Assembly (NCBI GenBank): GCA_910587865.1
Contig: CAJUNX010000011.1
Location: 25,553 to 89,552, forward strand
Direction of reading: 5' to 3'
DNA: 64,000 nucleotides
From: an uncultured Roseburia sp.
GTDB lineage: Bacteria; Bacillota; Clostridia; Lachnospirales; Lachnospiraceae
The notes under the pieces are model-generated. The model did not search any database. It was not told the DNA's origin and saw only the letters and a program-made list of their open reading frames with translations. Positions 46,174 through 54,693 of this stretch are shown piece after piece; the stretch's first letter is position 1; every line of letters begins with the position of its first letter. The position numbers were made by a program, and so were the translations under genes.

Positions 46174-47553
46174 ATGTTTAACATTGATTTTCAGAAACCC
46201 ATACATATCCATTTTATCGGAATCGGCGGGGTCAGCATGAGCGGCCTTGCAGAGATTCTGGCGCACGAAGGTTTTACCGTTTCCGGATCCGACCGCACGG
46301 AATCGGCGCTCACGAGGCATCTTGTCTCTCTTGGGATTCCCGTTTTTTACGGGCAGACGGCATCGAATCTGACAGACGACATCGGGCTGGTCGTCTATAC
46401 CGCTGCGATCGCTCCCGACAATCCGGAATTCGACGCTGCGGTAAAGCGCGGTATTCCGCTTCTGACGCGCGCGGGGCTGCTCGGTCAGATCATGGATCAT
46501 TACCCGAATTCCATCGCGGTCGCCGGCACGCACGGCAAGACCACGACGACCTCGCTCATCAGTCAGATTTTTCTTGGGGCAGGCGCGGATCCCACCATCA
46601 CGGTCGGAGGGATTCTGCCGGCGATCAACGGCAATCTGCGCGTAGGACACTCGGAAACATTTATCTCCGAAGCCTGCGAATACACGAACAGTTTTCTGCA
46701 TTTTTATCCGAAATACAGCATCATTCTGAATGTGGAGGCAGAGCATCTGGACTTTTTTAAAGACCTGAACGATATCCGGGCATCGTTTTTCCGCTATGTC
46801 GGAAATACAAAGGCGGACGGCGCCGTGATCATCAGCGGAGATATTCCGGATTACCGCAGCCTGACCGAAGGGACCGCCGCGCGCGTGATCACCTTCGGGC
46901 TGGATGAAAACAGTGATTACTACCCGGCGGACATCTCCTTTGACGGACACGCATGCGCCGCATACACCGTCATGCACCGCGGGGAAGCGCTTTTTCCCGT
47001 CAGGCTTAACGTCCCCGGCATACACAATGTGTCAAACTCCTTAGCCGCCGTCGCGCTCGCGCTCGACTGCGGTCTTTCGAGGACGTGCATCGCAGAGGGT
47101 CTTTTGTCCTTCCGGGGGACCGAACGACGTTTCCAGTACAAAGGATCCGTAAACGGCGTCACAATCATCGACGATTATGCGCACCATCCGACCGAAATCC
47201 GAGCGACGCTTCAGGCGGCGGCAGCCTGTCCGCACAAGCGTCTGGTTCTTTTGTTCCAGCCGCATACCTACTCACGGGTGAAGGCGTTTCTCTCTGACTT
47301 CGCCGAAGTGCTCTCCATGGCCGACCTGATCGTTCTGACCGATATCTACGCCGCCAGGGAGAAGAATATCTACGGCGTAAGCTCGGAAGATATTCTCGCC
47401 CTCTTAAAGGAGCGCGGCGCCGACTGCCATTACTCCCCTTCTTTTGAGGAGGCTGAGGAATTTTTAAGAAAAAAATGTATGAACGGCGATCTGTTGATAA
47501 CCATGGGCGCCGGAAATATCGTAACGGTGGGCGAGCATTTGCTTGAGTGCTGA
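46174..47553 (+). CDS. murC: UDP-N-acetylmuramate--L-alanine ligase
   Basis: A 459-residue Mur ligase that adds L-Ala to UDP-MurNAc. GIGGVSMSGLAEIL, the P-loop GTHGKTTTT (118-126), and DDYAHHPTEI with HTYSR are seen. Length and motif order are normal. Reversal of direction here makes 46-51 kb a plus-strand island. Its terminator and the DnaA-box array follow at 47555. Confidence 0.98.
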   Translation: MFNIDFQKPIHIHFIGIGGVSMSGLAEILAHEGFTVSGSDRTESALTRHLVSLGIPVFYGQTASNLTDDIGLVVYTAAIAPDNPEFDAAVKRGIPLLTRAGLLGQIMDHYPNSIAVAGTHGKTTTTSLISQIFLGAGADPTITVGGILPAINGNLRVGHSETFISEACEYTNSFLHFYPKYSIILNVEAEHLDFFKDLNDIRASFFRYVGNTKADGAVIISGDIPDYRSLTEGTAARVITFGLDENSDYYPADISFDGHACAAYTVMHRGEALFPVRLNVPGIHNVSNSLAAVALALDCGLSRTCIAEGLLSFRGTERRFQYKGSVNGVTIIDDYAHHPTEIRATLQAAAACPHKRLVLLFQPHTYSRVKAFLSDFAEVLSMADLIVLTDIYAAREKNIYGVSSEDILALLKERGADCHYSPSFEEAEEFLRKKCMNGDLLITMGAGNIVTVGEHLLEC

Positions 47554-47554
47554 C

Positions 47555-47572
47555 TTATCCACATCATCCACA
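47555..47572 (+). promoter_or_regulatory. Tandem DnaA-box pair I
   Basis: TTATCCACA (47555-47563, perfect consensus) directly followed by TCATCCACA (47564-47572, one mismatch). It overlaps the 5' arm of the murC terminator. Confidence 0.75.
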
Positions 47573-47614
47573 CCGGGACCGGAAATATTTTCCACGTCCG
47601 GATGTGGATTTTTT
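47566..47614 (+). terminator. Terminator of murC
   Basis: ATCCACA-CCGGGAC pairs imperfectly with GTCCGG-A-TGTGGAT around an inner GGAAA/TTTCC hairpin, then six T (47609-47614). Stem is imperfect but long. Overlaps DnaA-box pair I. Confidence 0.65.
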
Positions 47615-47642
47615 GTGCAGAGATCCGGGCGGCCGACGGATA

Positions 47643-47660
47643 TTATCCACATTATCCACA
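47643..47660 (+). promoter_or_regulatory. Tandem DnaA-box pair II
   Basis: Two perfect TTATCCACA boxes directly abutting (47643-47651 and 47652-47660), same orientation as pair I. They lie about 70-90 bp upstream of the -10 of the DnaD gene. Confidence 0.85.
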
Positions 47661-47728
47661 AAAAAACGGCGTCTGATCCCGCCCCCAATGTATCTGAAAA
47701 GATACTTCTCAATCCGGCAAACCTGTGC

Positions 47729-47734
47729 TATAAT
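47729..47734 (+). promoter_or_regulatory. Extended -10 promoter of the DnaD-domain gene
   Basis: TATAAT preceded by TGC (extended -10), no consensus -35 at 16-18 bp. Leader of about 70 bases. The lack of a -35 fits activator or repressor control. Confidence 0.6.
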
Positions 47735-47812
47735 GCATGAGCATGGCGGCAGCGTCTTCCAAAAACGGAAGCATCTGCCTGAATCTCACTGGAAAGAGGG
47801 CTTTGATGGAAT

Positions 47813-48928
47813 ATGGCTGATATTACACTCCGCAGCAGCAATCCGGTTTCTGCCACAAGTGTTTCGAATACGTTTATCGACGAGTATATGTCCGACGCCA
47901 ACGGAGAATTTGTCAAGATCTATCTTTACCTGCTGCGCCTTATGAATATCCCGAAGGCCAGCTTCTCCATCTCCTCCATCGCGGACAAGTTCGACCATAC
48001 GGAAAAGGATATCAGGCGCGCCCTCTGCTACTGGGAGCGCATGCGCCTGCTGCGCTTAGAATACGACGACAGTCATAATCTCACCGGGATCTGTCTTCTG
48101 GATTCCGCACCGCAGCCCGCGGCAGCGGATGCGGCGGCAGTCTCCGCCGATTCCTCCCGGACGGTCCCTGTCCCGGACGCAAAGGATGATCCGGCGCCCG
48201 ATGCCGGATCCGCCGCTCCCGTTCTCAGGCCGGCGGCGCAGCCCGCCAGAAAGACCTACTCCAGTGACGACATCCGGCAGTTTCAGCAGAACGAGTCCAT
48301 CGCGGAGCTTTTATTTATCGCGGAGCGCTATCTGGGCCGCACCTTAAACGACACGGACATACAGACGATTCTGTATCTGCACGACGGCCTTGGTTTTTCC
48401 GCCGAGCTGATCGAATACCTGATCGAATCCTGTGTCAACAGCAGACACACAAGCATCCGCTACATAGAAAGAGCTGCGCTGCGCTGGGCGGACGAGCACA
48501 TTACAACCGTAGAAGAGGCGAAACTGGCTGATAATATTCACAGCCGGGCATACTATACGGTGATGAATTCGTTCGGTATCTCCGGGAGAAAGCTGGTCCC
48601 GTCCGAGATTGCGCTTGTAAAAAAATGGTCCGCCGAGTACGGGTTTTCGGACGAACTGATTGCCGAGGCGTGCAGGCGCACCATACAGGCGATCCACGAG
48701 CCCGGGTTTGCGTATGCCGATTCCATTCTCGAGAACTGGCACCGGCAGAATGTGCGCAGTCAGAGCGATCTTGCCGGCCTGGACGCAGAGCATCAGAAAA
48801 AAAGGAAGCACGCTGCGGCAGCACCGTCACCCGCCGCGTCATCAAGGAACAAGTTTAACAATTTCCAGCAGCGCTCGTACGACTATGACAAGCTTGAGAA
48901 GCTGTTGTTAACCACTACGGTTCGCTGA
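47813..48928 (+). CDS. DnaD-domain replication initiation protein
   Basis: A 371-residue protein related to DnaD/DnaB of Firmicutes, which help load the replicative helicase. An N-terminal winged-helix (about 20-85), a Pro/Ala/Ser-rich disordered linker (about 95-150), and a DnaD-like DnaB2 domain (about 240-300) with FSDELIAEACRRTI. C-terminal basic tail. Ribosome site is weak (AGAGGG, 13 bases). It precedes a DnaI/DnaC-like ATPase by 17 bases, so they are an operon. DnaA boxes lie upstream. Confidence 0.9.
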   Translation: MADITLRSSNPVSATSVSNTFIDEYMSDANGEFVKIYLYLLRLMNIPKASFSISSIADKFDHTEKDIRRALCYWERMRLLRLEYDDSHNLTGICLLDSAPQPAAADAAAVSADSSRTVPVPDAKDDPAPDAGSAAPVLRPAAQPARKTYSSDDIRQFQQNESIAELLFIAERYLGRTLNDTDIQTILYLHDGLGFSAELIEYLIESCVNSRHTSIRYIERAALRWADEHITTVEEAKLADNIHSRAYYTVMNSFGISGRKLVPSEIALVKKWSAEYGFSDELIAEACRRTIQAIHEPGFAYADSILENWHRQNVRSQSDLAGLDAEHQKKRKHAAAAPSPAASSRNKFNNFQQRSYDYDKLEKLLLTTTVR

Positions 48929-48945
48929 TATAAAGGAGACAGACA

Positions 48946-49926
48946 ATGCCCCTGACCAATACGCAATATGACGAAATCCTGCGCGGATACGATGCCAGAC
49001 AGCTGAAGAACCAGCGTGAGAGAGAGCGTCGGACCGCCAATGCCTACGCACGCATTCCTAGGCTGAAAGAAATCGACGACGCCATCGCCTCCTGCTCCGT
49101 CGCGCAGGCCAGAAAGCTTCTGGAGGGAGATCAGGGCGCTCTCGCCTCCTTACAGGAGCAGCTGGCCGAATGCCGCAGCCAGAAGGAAGATCTGCTGGCG
49201 GAACACGGTTTTCCCGCGGATTATTTTCAGCCGGTTTATACCTGTCCGGACTGTCAGGACACCGGCTTTATCCAGGGCCGGCACTGCCACTGTTTTAAAC
49301 AGGCCGCCATTGATCTGATCTACACGCAGTCCAGCCTGAAGGAAGTGCTTAAGACCGAAAATTTTGAGACGTTTTCCTTTGATTACTATTCCGATGATGT
49401 CATTAACCCGGCTACCGGATTATCCTCGCTTGCCACCGCAAAGGACGCTGTGGCAAAATGCATGGATTTTGTCAGCCGGTTTGATGATTCGTTTTCAAAT
49501 CTCTGCATTTACGGAGATACCGGAATCGGAAAAACGTTTCTGTCGAACTGTGTGGCAAAAGCTCTGATTGACCGGGGTTATTCCGTAATTTACTTTACGG
49601 CGTTCCAGTTATTTGATATATTAAGCAGGGGCGTCTTTCAAAAGGATGCGGATGCGGTCGCCGCCCACCGGCATATTTTCGACTGCGATCTTCTGATTAT
49701 CGATGATCTCGGCACGGAGCTTGCAAATTCCTTTACCGCCTCCCAGCTGTTTTTGTGCGTAAATGAGCGGATTCTCCGCAGGAAATCCACGATCATTTCG
49801 ACCAACCTGGGAATGAACCAGCTGGCGGATACGTATTCCGAACGTGTCCTCTCACGGATGTCGAGCTGCTACACCCTGATCAAGCTGTTTGGCGCTGATA
49901 TCCGCATTTTAAAACGGAACCGATGA
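48946..49926 (+). CDS. DnaI/DnaC-like helicase loader ATPase
   Basis: A 326-residue AAA+ protein of the DnaC/DnaI/IstB family. An N-terminal zinc-type motif (C100-x2-C103, C114, C116) precedes Walker A GDTGIGKT (190-197), Walker B LLIIDDLG (about 245-252), and sensor residue TNLG. It loads the replicative helicase with the DnaD-domain partner. AAGGAGA ribosome site seven bases upstream. IstB of transposons is an alternative family, but there is no transposase here. Confidence 0.9.
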   Translation: MPLTNTQYDEILRGYDARQLKNQRERERRTANAYARIPRLKEIDDAIASCSVAQARKLLEGDQGALASLQEQLAECRSQKEDLLAEHGFPADYFQPVYTCPDCQDTGFIQGRHCHCFKQAAIDLIYTQSSLKEVLKTENFETFSFDYYSDDVINPATGLSSLATAKDAVAKCMDFVSRFDDSFSNLCIYGDTGIGKTFLSNCVAKALIDRGYSVIYFTAFQLFDILSRGVFQKDADAVAAHRHIFDCDLLIIDDLGTELANSFTASQLFLCVNERILRRKSTIISTNLGMNQLADTYSERVLSRMSSCYTLIKLFGADIRILKRNR

Positions 49927-49975
49927 CTATCACACTCAATGAACCTGTTATCTTAATTTTACGGAGGAATCATTC

Positions 49976-51163
49976 ATGCCAAATGATGAAAGAAACTTAG
50001 AAACCATTCCTGACGGGCTTTTAGGTCTTATCCCCCTTGACAGCTGCAGAGAGCTGGGTCTTAAGGTAGACAGATACCTGGTGGGCTGGCGTGAGAGAAG
50101 ACAGCACCTGCACCAGCATGATGCAGCCTTCAAAGGCTATCGCCGGGACTCCTACATCATCTCCACCTCCGTTCCGAGATTCGGAACCGGGGAGGCGAAG
50201 GGCGTTATCATGGAATCCGTACGCGGATATGACCTCTATCTGATGGTGGACGTCACGAACTACAGCATGACCTATACGGTATGCGGCCACAAAAACCACA
50301 TGTCTCCGGACGATCACTACGCGGATTTGAAGCGTATTATCGCCGCTGTCGGCGGAAAAGCGAGACGCATCACCGCGATCATACCGTACCTGTATGAAGG
50401 CCGCCAGCACAAACGCAACGGGAGGGAATCCTTAGACTGCGCACTCGCCTTACAGGAGCTGATTTCCATGGGCGTGGACAATATCATCACCTTTGACGCA
50501 CATGATCCCAGGGTTCAGAATGCGATTCCGCTGCACGGCTTTGAGACCGTACAGCCCGCCTATCAGTTTATCAAGGGAATTCTGCGTGAAGTGGATGATC
50601 TGATCATTGACGCCGAGCATATGATGGTTGTCAGCCCGGACGAGGGAGGCACCGCCCGCGCCGTCTATCTCGCAAATGTGATGGGACTTGATATGGGTAT
50701 GTTCTATAAGCGCCGTGATTACAGCCGGATCGTCGACGGGCGCAATCCGATCGTGGCGCATGAGTTTCTCGGTTCCTCCGTCGCCGGAAAAGACATCATT
50801 ATCATTGACGACATGATCTCCTCCGGCGAGAGCATGATCGACGTTGCAGCCGAATTAAAAAAGCGCAGGGCAAACCGCATCTTTGCGGTCGCCACATTCG
50901 GTCTGTTCACCAACGGCCTCGAAAAATTCGATCAGGCAGTCGAGGACGGCATCATCTACAAGGTGGTGACGACCAACCTGACCTACCAGACGCCGGAGCT
51001 TCTGGACCGCTCGTATTACATCGACTGCGACATGAGCAAATATATCGCTTATATCATCGATACGCTCAACCACGACAGCTCAATCAGCGATCTTCTGATA
51101 CCGAGCGACCGGATCCGCAGGCTCGTGACCCGCTATATGGACGGACAGAGAGAGGTAAAATAA
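49976..51163 (+). CDS. prs: Ribose-phosphate pyrophosphokinase (PRPP synthetase), long form
   Basis: A 395-residue enzyme making PRPP from ribose 5-phosphate and ATP. The PRPP-binding motif IIIIDDMISSGES and the catalytic-loop region PYLYEGRQHKRNGRE are seen. It is about 80 residues longer than the classical Prs (about 315), with an N-terminal extension (about 1-55), as I recall for several Lachnospiraceae copies. A strong terminator follows. It may be the last gene of the dnaD-dnaI transcript or separate. Confidence 0.93.
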   Translation: MPNDERNLETIPDGLLGLIPLDSCRELGLKVDRYLVGWRERRQHLHQHDAAFKGYRRDSYIISTSVPRFGTGEAKGVIMESVRGYDLYLMVDVTNYSMTYTVCGHKNHMSPDDHYADLKRIIAAVGGKARRITAIIPYLYEGRQHKRNGRESLDCALALQELISMGVDNIITFDAHDPRVQNAIPLHGFETVQPAYQFIKGILREVDDLIIDAEHMMVVSPDEGGTARAVYLANVMGLDMGMFYKRRDYSRIVDGRNPIVAHEFLGSSVAGKDIIIIDDMISSGESMIDVAAELKKRRANRIFAVATFGLFTNGLEKFDQAVEDGIIYKVVTTNLTYQTPELLDRSYYIDCDMSKYIAYIIDTLNHDSSISDLLIPSDRIRRLVTRYMDGQREVK

Positions 51164-51180
51164 ACACTTCAAAAAAAACA

Positions 51181-51209
51181 ACCGCAGCCTCAACGGCTGC
51201 GGTATTTTT
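51181..51209 (+). terminator. Bidirectional terminator between prs and the DUF6465-like gene
   Basis: Perfect 9-bp stem ACCGCAGCC / GGCTGCGGT with a five-base loop; ATTTTTC follows on plus and TTGTTTTTTTT on minus, so it can stop both convergent genes. Confidence 0.88.
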
Positions 51210-51228
51210 CTCTATATGTATCTATGGG

Positions 51229-51597
51229 TTAAAACAAATCGATTCTTCCTGCGAATTTCTGATTGATCACATAATATGCCGCGGACTCTTCCGGCTTTAA
51301 ATAAACCTGGAGATCTTTGATTGTGGACACTCTGTGTCCCTCTGAAACAAACTGTGACTTGATCTTCTCAACCGCCTCTTCAACGGTCGTCTCGCTGCCC
51401 TGGAACTGAAGCACCACTCCCGGCTTTAACTCTGCCTTATCCGCTTTCTTTCCTGTCCTCGGCCCGGGCTTTGGTCCTCTCTTCGCCCTCGGCTTCGCGG
51501 GCGCTGCTTCCTCCGCCGCTAAAACCGTGTCCTTCCCCTCCTCTGCCGTCGTCTTAACTTCTTCTGTCTTTACTACTGCATCCGCTTTTTTCTCCAT
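51229..51597 (-). CDS. DUF6465-like protein
   Basis: A 122-residue protein of unknown function. An acidic/Ala-rich N-terminus (about 1-35) is followed by a strongly basic Lys/Pro/Gly/Arg linker (about 36-58) and a conserved C-terminal domain (about 62-122) with VVLQFQGSETTVEEAV and AYYVINQKFAGRIDLF. This is the layout I recall for DUF6465 in Lachnospiraceae. It starts 29 bases after the HPr-like gene, so they are cotranscribed. The basic linker suggests nucleic-acid or membrane-surface contact (inference). Confidence 0.72.
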   Translation of the reverse strand: MEKKADAVVKTEEVKTTAEEGKDTVLAAEEAAPAKPRAKRGPKPGPRTGKKADKAELKPGVVLQFQGSETTVEEAVEKIKSQFVSEGHRVSTIKDLQVYLKPEESAAYYVINQKFAGRIDLF

Positions 51598-51626
51598 AAT
51601 GATGAACTCCTCCTCAATCATGATGA

Positions 51627-51881
51627 TCACTCACACACCAGAAACTTTTCCATTGCCACCAGGGCTTCTTCTTCATCCCTGCCGTCGGCAACAATGCTTA
51701 CTGTCATACCCATAGATGGATTAAATGCCATAATTCCCATAATACTCTTTGCATTGATTCTGCGGTTGTCACTTTCTAGTATGATTTCACTGTCAAAACG
51801 GCATGCAACCTGTACCAGCTCTGCAATCGGATTACTATGTTCTTCTGAAACATTTGATACAATAATCTCTTTTTTGCTCAT
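51627..51881 (-). CDS. Atypical HPr-like phosphocarrier
   Basis: An 84-residue HPr-fold protein. The regulatory region KSIMGIM keeps Ser46-type serine. The active-site loop reads EEHSNPIA where canonical HPr has GLHARPAA: His15 is kept but the conserved Arg17 is Asn. PTS phosphotransfer may therefore be impaired; a Crh-like regulatory role is one possibility. Start at 51881, because the promoter (-35 TTGCAA, -10 TATATT) lies just upstream and rules out the longer frame from 51956. Confidence 0.85.
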   Translation of the reverse strand: MSKKEIIVSNVSEEHSNPIAELVQVACRFDSEIILESDNRRINAKSIMGIMAFNPSMGMTVSIVADGRDEEEALVAMEKFLVCE

Positions 51882-51914
51882 ACTCCTCCACTTCCTCTTG
51901 TTAGTACTCTTCAA

Positions 51915-51943
51915 AATATACCCCAAATAGCTGCTTTTTGCAA
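51915..51943 (-). promoter_or_regulatory. Promoter of the HPr-like/DUF6465 operon
   Basis: -35 TTGCAA (51938-51943), 17-bp spacer, -10 TATATT (51915-51920), about 27-base leader to the HPr ATG. Confidence 0.7.
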
Positions 51944-52011
51944 TATGTTTACACAAAAATTGTTAAAGTATACGAACTATTTTGAGTGTCTGTATCCTTT
52001 TTTATGCATTT

Positions 52012-54534
52012 TTATTTACCAAGGTAGGTAAAAAAGATATTCCCCGCATCCGCAAACAGCTCGTCCGCATCGTCAACCGGTATGCGCCGCGACGCTCCCG
52101 CATTCGGATCAAAAACAATGACATTGCTGCTGTCATATCCGGTCAGAAGGACTGCATCGCCGCTTCCTGTCATGGCAAAAACCGGGCTTCCGCAGCTGAC
52201 GTAATAAAGAACCTCATCCACCGTGCAGCCGGTGAGATCAAGCACGCGGACATCCCGCATGGTATTGGTCAGCACGCCCCACGGCGTCTCTCCTTCGTCG
52301 ATCAGCGCACCCACATTGATATGAATATCTTCCTTTTCAAGCATCGCATTCAGACACTGGACAATGCTGCTCTCCCCCGTCTGCGTCTCCGCCGCCGTGA
52401 TATCGGAAAAGGCCGGCTGAACCGCTTTTCTGGCGCGTTTCCAGATATATTCCAGATGGTCGCCGATGACCACGCCCATGCTCCCGTTTGCCGTGATAAC
52501 GGCCTCCGTCACATCGTCCGTCGCGAGTATGACATCTCCTTTTACGTATACATAATAATGATTTCCGGTCTTCTCATTTTCAATCGCCACCGTGCGGTTT
52601 TCCTCAAGAATCGTCTCCCTGGGTGTCAGCAGACGCGGCGTTCCCGCAGGCACTGCTTCCGGGAGCGCGATCTGTACCTGTCTCTGTTTCTCCGGCACCG
52701 TCTGCGTAATGATACTGACCGCTTTCTGGCCGTCCCCCTCCCGGTTCATAATCATGTCCTGATCCGCCGGCACATAAGCGGTCCCGTTGTAGCTGATCCG
52801 GTTTAAATACATCGTATATCCGCTGATCTCGACATCGGAGATAAAATAGCCGTTCTTCTCGTAATCCTTCAGCGCGCTCAACCTGCCGTCATGAATCCCG
52901 GCTATCCTGATCTTATACATCGGATACGAGACATTCCCTGCCGCATCCCGAAAGATATCCGTCTCCCTCGCAATCCCGTATACCAGATCCTCGTCCATAA
53001 AGCCGAGCGGACGCAGAATCTCCCCTTCCCGCTCCGTGATGTCCGTCGTCTTCTGGCTGGTGAGGTCGAGCACATGTATGCTGCTGCCTTCCTCCTGCGG
53101 ATCGGCCCATGCCAGCACGGCATTTGACTCCGACACCGCATAACAATCGCCGGAGAGATTTTTCACCAGCTCTCTGGTCTTTAAGGTATCCAGATCAATG
53201 CCGTACACTGTCCGGTCCACCATCAGGAACAGTTCTTTGTTTTCGTTCATGTACATCAGCTGTCCGAGTTCAGACTTCATGACCTCATAGGACTGTGCGG
53301 ACGGGATGAATACCAGCTCTTCGTTTGTATTTGCCATGCGGTTATAGTGATACACCGCGATCCCCACCTGACCCTCATGAATTCCGCGGTTCATGTAGCC
53401 GTACACGATATAATCCACGTTCCCCGCCTCGTCAATCCCCGCGATCCGGATCCCGTGTTCCCCGTAATTTTCCCGGTTATCAATCCCCTCATACCCGCGG
53501 AAACTGAACACTTTAATCAGTGTATTTCCCGCCGCATCGTAGCTCCAGAGCTCCCCTTCCTGGACAAACGCCACATTCTTTCCCGTCTCGTTCGCCATGT
53601 AGTCCACATCCTCGGGCCGGATCCCCAGCACAATCCCGTTTTCGTACAGACTCTCGTTCTCACCGCGGAAAATCTGTCCCATTCTGCGCTCAAAATTCAG
53701 CAGGTAAATCCGGCTGCTGGTATAGCGCACGCGATAGTATTCCTCCACGTTGTAATACTCGCTCTCACCCGCTTCTCCGACTCTCGTCACCACGTAATCC
53801 AGAACGATCACGCTGTAGGTGGGGGTGATCTCTTTGATCGACGGAACCGGCTCCGTCAGACGCTCCCCGTTAAAATCCGCCCATCCCACCTGTTTTAACG
53901 ATGAATTCAGCGAGACAAACTGCAGCGTGGAGTTGTCCCCCGTCGTTTTTTCCATATAGGTAGACAGAGCCCCCGTGGTCTCGCTGTTGAAGGTCTTGCT
54001 GTGAAAATCAAGCGCGAACTCCACGCACTCTTCCACATGGCACTCCACCGGCTCCACGATCCTGGTGTAATAGTACACGGAGTCCTCCCCCATCCCGAGC
54101 CGGATGATCAGCAGATACTCCTCCCCCTTTTCGAGCAGGTTCTGGATCGTCAGCTCCGCCGAGATCCTGCCCCGGCGTTCCTCGTAGGAATTCACATCCG
54201 CATTTGCAATCAGCCGCTCCGCGTCCAGACTCCGGATCTCATAGGAAATCGTGTCCACGGCTGTCTGATAGGTCAGTATCGTAATTGGCAGTTTCCGGTC
54301 TTCTCCCACCGGCATAATTGCATCCCGCATATACGCCGCATTCATCTCCGTGGAATATCCGTGCAGCTCATTCACCTGCACTCCGTTCTGATACATGGAA
54401 ATAACCGGGAGCGTCGCCCCCTCCATCTCTGTAGTCAGGTCTTCGTTTGTGTGATTCGCCATTGCTCCGAACCCAAACAAAGCGCCCACAAATATCAATG
54501 ATAAGACAACCGCTCTGATCATGCCTTTATACAC
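52012..54534 (-). CDS. Large exported protein with C-terminal C39-like domain
   Basis: An 840-residue protein. One N-terminal membrane helix (about 5-25, RAVVLSLIFVGALFGFGAM) anchors a large extracytoplasmic region with beta-propeller-like repeats (Tyr/Gly-rich YxY and GxxG patterns, about 300-650). A C-terminal segment (about 700-830) resembles the C39/papain-like fold: SIVQCLNAML, and SGDAVLLTGYDSSNVIVFDPNAG. The C39 consensus has His where this has Asp (GDAVLLTGYD), so it may be inactive. I start at GTG 54534, preceded by AGGAGG; the frame extends to 54585 as ATG. Function unknown. Confidence 0.75.
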   Translation of the reverse strand: MYKGMIRAVVLSLIFVGALFGFGAMANHTNEDLTTEMEGATLPVISMYQNGVQVNELHGYSTEMNAAYMRDAIMPVGEDRKLPITILTYQTAVDTISYEIRSLDAERLIANADVNSYEERRGRISAELTIQNLLEKGEEYLLIIRLGMGEDSVYYYTRIVEPVECHVEECVEFALDFHSKTFNSETTGALSTYMEKTTGDNSTLQFVSLNSSLKQVGWADFNGERLTEPVPSIKEITPTYSVIVLDYVVTRVGEAGESEYYNVEEYYRVRYTSSRIYLLNFERRMGQIFRGENESLYENGIVLGIRPEDVDYMANETGKNVAFVQEGELWSYDAAGNTLIKVFSFRGYEGIDNRENYGEHGIRIAGIDEAGNVDYIVYGYMNRGIHEGQVGIAVYHYNRMANTNEELVFIPSAQSYEVMKSELGQLMYMNENKELFLMVDRTVYGIDLDTLKTRELVKNLSGDCYAVSESNAVLAWADPQEEGSSIHVLDLTSQKTTDITEREGEILRPLGFMDEDLVYGIARETDIFRDAAGNVSYPMYKIRIAGIHDGRLSALKDYEKNGYFISDVEISGYTMYLNRISYNGTAYVPADQDMIMNREGDGQKAVSIITQTVPEKQRQVQIALPEAVPAGTPRLLTPRETILEENRTVAIENEKTGNHYYVYVKGDVILATDDVTEAVITANGSMGVVIGDHLEYIWKRARKAVQPAFSDITAAETQTGESSIVQCLNAMLEKEDIHINVGALIDEGETPWGVLTNTMRDVRVLDLTGCTVDEVLYYVSCGSPVFAMTGSGDAVLLTGYDSSNVIVFDPNAGASRRIPVDDADELFADAGNIFFTYLGK

Positions 54535-54583
54535 AGCCGCTCCTCCTGTCTGTACCGGTACACCTTTTTCACCCCGTAAAATC

Positions 54584-54615
54584 ATATAGCTACCGCAAAA
54601 ACGCGATAGCTATAT
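54584..54615 (-). terminator. Hairpin between the polyproline gene and the exported protein
   Basis: ATATAGCTA / TAGCTATAT with an inner CGC/GCG stem, then GATTTT on the minus strand. Probable terminator of the 54694-55215 gene. Confidence 0.5.
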
Positions 54616-54693
54616 TGTATGCATTTTTTCCGGAATCTGCAATCACAAACCAGATTCTTTTTCTTATTTCGGATCTCTTTTATCCGAATCCGC

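Noticed and set aside
48946..49926. IstB-type transposition protein reading of the DnaI/DnaC-like gene
   Set aside because: There is no istA transposase or terminal repeat; the adjacent DnaD-domain gene supports a replication role.
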